DNA of 64,000 nt from Aphrocallistes beatrix (Eukaryota; Porifera; Hexactinellida; Sceptrulophora; Aphrocallistidae): NCBI GenBank assembly GCA_963281255.1, contig OY725489.1:6510523-6574522 (forward strand), read 5' to 3'. Below, piece by piece: positions 58,762 to 64,000 of this stretch. The stretch's first letter is position 1, and each line of letters starts with the position of its first letter. A program made the translations under genes and the position numbers. Under the pieces are notes generated by a model. It was not told where the DNA came from. It did not search any database and worked only from the letters and a program-made list of their open reading frames with translations.

Positions 58762-59054
58762 GTTTCTGTAAGTTAAAATGCAAGCCATCAAGTTCTAAAC
58801 CTTCAAACCGGTTGCTACGTTTTAGGCATTATACGCATTGAAATTAATAACAAACGCTAGTTTAGTCTAAAAATAGATATATTACATCTATAGAACATGT
58901 CTAAATTTAGCAACACTCATACACAGACACACAACGTACAATTACAACTGCAAATGGATAGCTATTAAATAGAGATAAATACGATAAATTTGCTCAAATT
59001 ACGCATCCAGAAGAAGTAAAATAATCAAAGTCATTCTACAAAATAAATCTGAAA

Positions 59055-59564
59055 ATGTCTAATAAAATGTTGGGAAAAATGAGTACATATCAACGTGCAT
59101 GTAACATCTTCCCTAGTGAAGGTATCCAGTTCGTGCCAGGAAAGTTACGAATTGGGGAGTGCAATCAGAACATAATAATTGAGAAGAGAGCCGGCCAAAA
59201 GAATATTCACTTGTGCAGAGACGTCATCGAACACATCTGGAGTGGAGGCGAGAGTAAACAGCTCCAGCTTACATTCCGAACAGAACGAAATACATTGACT
59301 ACCCATATCCGTCGTAGACGCCATCATTCTGATTATTGGCTGGACATCTTCGCGTCCTACAATGATGAACAATTCATGCAAGAATTTGGATGTGACCAGT
59401 TTCATGCATACAAAGAGCATGTTAAACAATATGGTAAAGCATTCCGGTGGAATCCACCGAAGCTAACATTCGAGCAAAGGGAAGAAAAATTCAATCAACA
59501 GTATTTGCCAGCAGATATAATGCTCGACTATCCACAATTAGAGATACTCACTTACTTGGAGTAG
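59055..59564 (+). CDS. Unrecognised 169-residue protein
   Basis: ATG at 59055 (a second in-frame ATG is close behind), open to TAG at 59564, then AATAAA-like AATAATAAAG at about 59640. Not a repeat translation: composition is normal, with Cys, Trp and His spread through the chain (HLCRDVIEHIWSGGE, HIRRRRHHSDYWLDIF, EFGCDQFHAYKEHVKQYGKAFRW). The C-terminal half is rich in Glu/Gln and aromatic residues. No signal peptide or membrane segment. It is the nearest ORF upstream of the Mutator-like gene on the same strand, so it could be an accessory gene of that element. I do not recognise the family. Confidence 0.5.
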   Translation: MSNKMLGKMSTYQRACNIFPSEGIQFVPGKLRIGECNQNIIIEKRAGQKNIHLCRDVIEHIWSGGESKQLQLTFRTERNTLTTHIRRRRHHSDYWLDIFASYNDEQFMQEFGCDQFHAYKEHVKQYGKAFRWNPPKLTFEQREEKFNQQYLPADIMLDYPQLEILTYLE

Positions 59565-59649
59565 ATTTTGTATGTCTGTAACAATCATGTGATTCATTGC
59601 TATTACTTTACAACTATTAGTACATAGTATAACTATTATAATAATAAAG

Positions 59650-60660
59650 TACTTGTTGATAAATTAGTAATAATATCACTAGACGTACATAACACCATTT
59701 GTCTATATTATTATATTGGATCTACGTATGATCCTATGTAATATTGTAGCACAGTTCTAAAATGAGTGCTGGAGTCCAGGCCTGGCGCTAGTGGCATGCA
59801 CAGACCTGAGTAGAAAAGACATCACTAATTTCCCTGGATTTTCCATGGAATTCGCATTTTAAATCTAGAACATTTTTGAGAGGAGCTTGTAAGTATACTC
59901 GAGGGGTTGGTTATACGGGAGGGTTGATTTGAAATTAGTTGATGTATCACACAGTAATACTCAACATATTATCTAGAATAAGAAATAAAATAGTCTATTG
60001 ATTGCAGATAGAAGATAATTGATGAATACTACAAGCGATAAAAACCATTTTTGGGTTAAACTTTCAAAGTCAATTTACGAGATTTAATAAATGGGGGAGG
60101 GGGGCTAGAAAAAAACATTAATTAATAAGCGGGGGTCAGTTTATTCGGACACCTAGAGTAGACCCATCAGATATTTGCAGCCACAAATGCGACAAATGAC
60201 TTTGTATACAAGTCGTCTTATTCGGCAAACTTAGCCCTCTAGCAACATCATAGCAGCATAGGAATGTAACAACATTCCATTCTTAAAACTTGTTTGAACC
60301 CTATCGAGTGATCCTTCTTGCGACTTCCGCTCGGTCTAAATTTGACAATGATTTGTGAATTGGGTATTTCGTCCAAATTGCAAGATTGCAATAATTTGTT
60401 TCGAACCACAGGCACAGGGTCGAGATACTTTCTCAGAATAAATGTCGCCTATTTCAAATTCATCCCTTTTGGTCTACATAATCACCACAAAAAGCATGCT
60501 AAACATGTCCAACCGTGCTCATTTCCCTAAACAATGATCAAAAGTCACTAGACCACAAATGGCTACAAATTTAGCCGTTTACAAATATAATCAACAAAAA
60601 TAGATAGATAAATATCCTTGATGGTGTTTGGATTAACAGTACTTTCAACATATTTTATGC
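59650..60660. other. No supported gene
   Basis: AT-rich. At 60318-60530 a short open frame reads GSRYFLRINVAYFKFIPFGL, faintly like a reverse-transcriptase core, but this is not enough to call. Confidence 0.35.
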
Positions 60661-60861
60661 CAGCGGTTCCCAAACTGGGGTGCATGAACCCCCTAGCGGT
60701 GCACGGGACAAGGATCAGAACTGAATATTGAGCATTTTTAACAGAATTATTTTTGAAGTTATATGCACATTACTCCTAGATCTTGGCATAGGTCCTGGGG
60801 TGCACAAAATAATTTTTAGGTGTCAGGAGGTGCACGAGGTAAAAGGGGTTGGGAACCACTG
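60661..60861. mobile_element. Miniature hAT element, 201 bp
   Basis: Ends CAGCGGTTCCCAAACTGG and CAGTGGTTCCCAACCCC (inverse). Perfect 8-bp duplication TTTTATGC (60653-60660 and 60862-60869). The tips resemble the complete hAT at 41768, which could mobilise it (inference). Confidence 0.95.
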
Positions 60862-60869
60862 TTTTATGC

Positions 60870-61279
60870 GAACAAAAAGGTTCTTTACCGACCACATAAG
60901 GGTGCGCGTTATTGGGAGGTGCCCCATTCAAGGCTCCATTTTCCATCCCAGACAACAATATGTCACAATAGCAATGCACACATAACAGTAGATATGTAAG
61001 CACGTTACAACCAAGTGCAATTGGAATTTAGCTTAGTAAGAATTGAGAAATGCAAACACCATCCATAATTGGCAAAATTCTAAAAATATCAACATGTGCA
61101 TGTGCACTGTACATGGCTAGCTATATTTAGAATTCTGTCACCACAATACAAGAAACTAGTTCTATTATTAGCATGTGAGGTGGAACTATTATGCGCACTA
61201 CAACTGTAGTTAATTTTAACGTTGTTACACCAAATCAATATAAGTATGGAAATAATTAATGTCATAACTAATTCAAAAA
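60870..61279. other. Upstream region of the Mutator-like gene
   Basis: AT-rich. No inverted-repeat end recognised. Presumably contains the promoter. Confidence 0.35.
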
Positions 61280-63667
61280 ATGTCTTCTTCAGAACAAGAA
61301 ACTATTTCTACATTTCGAAGCGCAGATCTCCCGAAGGTTTGCATTCCGGCTGATTTTGAATCTAGCATGGAGTCAAGTGGGTCTGACAATGAAGGTGATT
61401 TCATATTCAAAGTCCCAACAACCCCAACTGATTTAACACCAGCTACATCCACGCCTACTGAGCTCGGATCTACTCTCTCTCAAGTAGCCCTCTCTTCGCA
61501 GACATCCGAAGAATCGGATAACACGGCACCAGCTACCCCAGTGCATACCAAAAAGCAGCGAGGACATAAACTCAACACTGGGAGGTTTCGGAAGGGTGAG
61601 GGAGTCAAAAGAAAATCTACTTTCACACCATCTACCACGAAGCGATTACCCTTTCATACTAGCACTCCGAAATCTAAAACACTATTACAGCAAGTGAAGT
61701 TTCCTCAGCCCAATAAACGCCTCAGTATTATGGTACAGAAGGATGGAGCTCAATCATTTCGTGATCTCTACGTTCCTCATGGCTCGCAAATAATTGATAT
61801 CGATATACTGAGTACGGTATTTTCCCTATTCAGATGCACTGAGGCACACTGCACTGGTAAATTGAATATGTATCAATACGCTTTTCGTGATGGGTTACAA
61901 TCATATCTCTTGTTGAAATGCAGTCGCTGCCATCTTGTGCTTGCTGAATTTCCCACATCCTGTCCGGTTGGAATGAAACCAAATGAAGCCGTGAACGATT
62001 CTCAAATGCTTTGCCGGAAAAAGTCGGAAGTCAACGTTAGAGCTTTACTAGCAGCACACTGTACTTCCATGAGCTGGAGTGATTTTCTACTGACCTGCAA
62101 TCTCCTTGATATACAAAATACCTGGCATAGAATGTCCAAGTCTCTACTCGCGCAATTGGTCCTTTCTACAGATAAAATATGCCAGCAATCCATGTCCATG
62201 ACAGCAAAAGAAGTGAGAACCAAAGCTGAGTCATCTAACATTCCTGGTTGCAAGGTATGCGCGGTGAGCTTTGACGGATCTTGGCACAGGCGCGGACATT
62301 TTAGTAATCAAGGATTCGCCGGGGCTATTGAAGTCAAAACGGGGAAAGTCCTTGACTACGTCCTTTACGAACGCGTGTGTAACAAATGTATCAGATGGAC
62401 GGAAGAACGTAAGAAAGAAAACCCAGAGGAATACAGCGAATACTGGGAGAAACATTCGAGCGAATGCCCAGCTAACTTCTCTGGAACAAGTCAGGCGATG
62501 GAATCTTCTGGTGCAATAGAAATCTGGGGTAGATCAGTTGACAAGCATTCTCTAGCCTATACTACATATGTGGGAGATGGGGACTCAAGCTCTTTCAAAA
62601 GGTTGGAACAAAATAATCCTTACAAAGGAATGGAAGTTATCCGGAAAGAGGAATGTCTTAGGCACACGCAAAAACGATTAAAGAAACACCTCAAAAAGAA
62701 GACAACTACGAAAACAATGCCCTCCAAGCCAATACCCGCATCAAAAGTCGAGAGAATTGCTCATCTATACGCTCTTGTTATTGGCAAGAACAGAGGCAGA
62801 ACACCACTAGACATTCAAAACGCCCTTCACACACTGATGAATCATTTGTTCGAGGAACACGATCGTTGCCCACACTCAAAAGAATCCTGGTGTTACTTTC
62901 AAAAGGGCCTCGCAATTTCAGCTGAGAATACCTCTCATCCACCTCCCATACTCCGACAACCCTATCTGAATAAAGACGAGTATTCGCGCCTGGAAGATGT
63001 TTTCAAGAAATTTGCAAGCATTGAAATGTGTTCCGCTCTGACAATGGGATTAACACAGAACTGTAATGAGTCGCTACATTCAGTTGTATGGCATAATGCT
63101 CCAAAGACAAAACGTGTAGGACAAAAGTCACTTCAAGCCGCTGCTGCTATTGCTGTGTGCACTTTCAATGAAGGTTCAATGATGCTCGCAGCTATTCTGT
63201 CAGAACAACATGTACAATGTAGCCGTATAACTCTTGAACACTTAGCATCGATGGATAAAGAAAGGAACCGCTGTAAACTTAAAGCCGTTATGGCTACTCA
63301 AAAGAGGCGTCGGAGAGTTCTCAAATCCCAATTCATTGCAGCCGAATCCTCCAGGCGTAGACGTGAAAAGGATACTACGACCTATAAATCTGGAGGTTTT
63401 GGTACTGAGCTCTCATCTGTTGCCATGAAAGAATTACCTTCCACGAGTGTTAACCCTGATGACTCTGAAACAGTTTGCGAGGAATGTGAACAACACGACT
63501 GCCCAACCGGGGGAAAGAGGGCGAATGATGACTGGTTAGGTTGTGAGTTCTGCCTGAGATGGTTTCACTGTGGATGCGTCAATACCAGTCTAAAGGAAGT
63601 GGGAGATGATCCTTATATCTGTAGGAAATGTGACTTGGAATTCGAGTCCTGTGTAGAAGCTGTATAA
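61280..63667 (+). CDS. Mutator-like transposase with C-terminal PHD finger, open
   Basis: 795 residues without a break. Residues 1-150 are Ser/Thr/Pro-rich and disordered, with a basic patch (KKQRGHKLNTGRFRKGEG). Two Cys pairs (FRCTEAHC, KCSRCH, about 188-222) form a probable zinc ribbon. The catalytic core fits the invertebrate Mutator-like transposase domain: D332 (SFDGSWHRRG), D433 (YVGDGDSSSF) and E597 (NCNESLHSVVW), with CNKC...SSEC zinc ligands between. A basic tail (ATQKRRRRVLKS) precedes a PHD-type finger from C733 (CEEC, GCEFCLRWFHCGC, ICRKC). The PHD could read histone tails for targeting. AATAAA lies at about 63737. Terminal repeats were not found, so it is either an element with unseen ends or a domesticated gene. 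Confidence 0.88.
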   Translation: MSSSEQETISTFRSADLPKVCIPADFESSMESSGSDNEGDFIFKVPTTPTDLTPATSTPTELGSTLSQVALSSQTSEESDNTAPATPVHTKKQRGHKLNTGRFRKGEGVKRKSTFTPSTTKRLPFHTSTPKSKTLLQQVKFPQPNKRLSIMVQKDGAQSFRDLYVPHGSQIIDIDILSTVFSLFRCTEAHCTGKLNMYQYAFRDGLQSYLLLKCSRCHLVLAEFPTSCPVGMKPNEAVNDSQMLCRKKSEVNVRALLAAHCTSMSWSDFLLTCNLLDIQNTWHRMSKSLLAQLVLSTDKICQQSMSMTAKEVRTKAESSNIPGCKVCAVSFDGSWHRRGHFSNQGFAGAIEVKTGKVLDYVLYERVCNKCIRWTEERKKENPEEYSEYWEKHSSECPANFSGTSQAMESSGAIEIWGRSVDKHSLAYTTYVGDGDSSSFKRLEQNNPYKGMEVIRKEECLRHTQKRLKKHLKKKTTTKTMPSKPIPASKVERIAHLYALVIGKNRGRTPLDIQNALHTLMNHLFEEHDRCPHSKESWCYFQKGLAISAENTSHPPPILRQPYLNKDEYSRLEDVFKKFASIEMCSALTMGLTQNCNESLHSVVWHNAPKTKRVGQKSLQAAAAIAVCTFNEGSMMLAAILSEQHVQCSRITLEHLASMDKERNRCKLKAVMATQKRRRRVLKSQFIAAESSRRRREKDTTTYKSGGFGTELSSVAMKELPSTSVNPDDSETVCEECEQHDCPTGGKRANDDWLGCEFCLRWFHCGCVNTSLKEVGDDPYICRKCDLEFESCVEAV

Positions 63668-64000
63668 CTATTGTTTCTGTAGTAGCATGCCACCATTAGA
63701 ATAGTATGATATACTTGTTTGCTCATTTGTACTATAATAAATATCTATGCATCAATCTAGCCAAGGGAATTTGAAACTGCGTCACTAATATTAAAAATAA
63801 TGGTCGACATACCGATAGAAAAGCACCACAAAAACAGTCAATAATAGTTTCGAAATTGGAAAAATACAGTCAGGTTCGCATATCGTTATGAATCCCATGG
63901 GGGCCCAAAATATTTTCACAATAGAGAGAGTCATACACAGTAAGCGAAATCAAAATAATAGAAATTCTATAGAACCGGTCAAATTGGGACCCAGAGGATT
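63668..64000. other. 3' flank of the Mutator-like gene
   Basis: Polyadenylation-like ATAATAAATA near 63735. Otherwise no feature seen. Confidence 0.45.

Noticed and set aside
60318-60530. Possible reverse-transcriptase fragment (RYFLRI...FIPFGL)
   Set aside because: Too short, no YxDD motif nearby, surrounding frames full of stops.

Overview
This is transposon-packed, AT-rich nuclear DNA from an animal, most likely an invertebrate. The evidence is spliceosomal introns with ordinary GT/AG borders, D34D mariners, a SCAND3/ZBED-type hAT, Ginger1, a Crypton-type recombinase remnant, piggyBac, an OTU-carrying Helitron and a Mutator-like transposase with a PHD finger. The phylum cannot be told from this window. 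No ordinary host housekeeping gene, tRNA, rRNA or CRISPR array was seen. One possible non-transposon exon (10874-11209) has no recognisable family.

Layout. Positions 1-1400 hold a Helitron 3' end fused to a degraded protease-like ORF. Positions 1402-8709 hold a decayed autonomous Helitron (Rep, Pif1 helicase, OTU) split by an apparently intact mariner at 2847-4157. Positions 8.7-13 kb hold small inverted-repeat elements, a 38-bp minisatellite and the orphan exon. Positions 13.1-18.9 kb hold a decayed Ginger1 copy loaded with later insertions. Positions 19-30 kb hold a 200-N gap, long palindromic repeats and nested short Helitrons. Positions 30.97-35.80 kb hold a complete Ginger1 element: 199-bp TIRs, a GTTC target duplication and a 10-exon gene that reads open end to end. 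Positions 36-38.5 kb hold a short mariner with a Helitron inside it and a head-to-head Helitron pair. Positions 38.8-44.1 kb hold a dead hAT, a Crypton remnant and a complete hAT with an open transposase. Positions 44-51.5 kb hold a THAP remnant, a 23-bp satellite, a Ty3/gypsy pol tail, a piggyBac pseudogene split by a dead mariner, and a Helitron split by a 1-kb palindrome. Positions 51.5-59 kb are mostly featureless with a few small elements. Positions 59-63.7 kb hold an orphan 169-residue ORF and an open 795-residue Mutator-like transposase with a PHD finger.

How the parts relate. The window is a layered record of insertions. Target duplications, restored reading frames and one paralogous empty site give the order of many events. 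Apparently coding-competent elements are the mariner at 2847, Ginger1 at 30969, hAT at 41768 and the Mutator-like ORF at 61280. Short Helitrons have two kinds of 5' end but one shared 3' hairpin end, and they insert between A and T. They are the main space-filler and were probably mobilised by a relative of the decayed autonomous copy. Deubiquitinase-like domains recur: OTU in both Helitron and Ginger1, and a possible USP-like fold at 40-1125.
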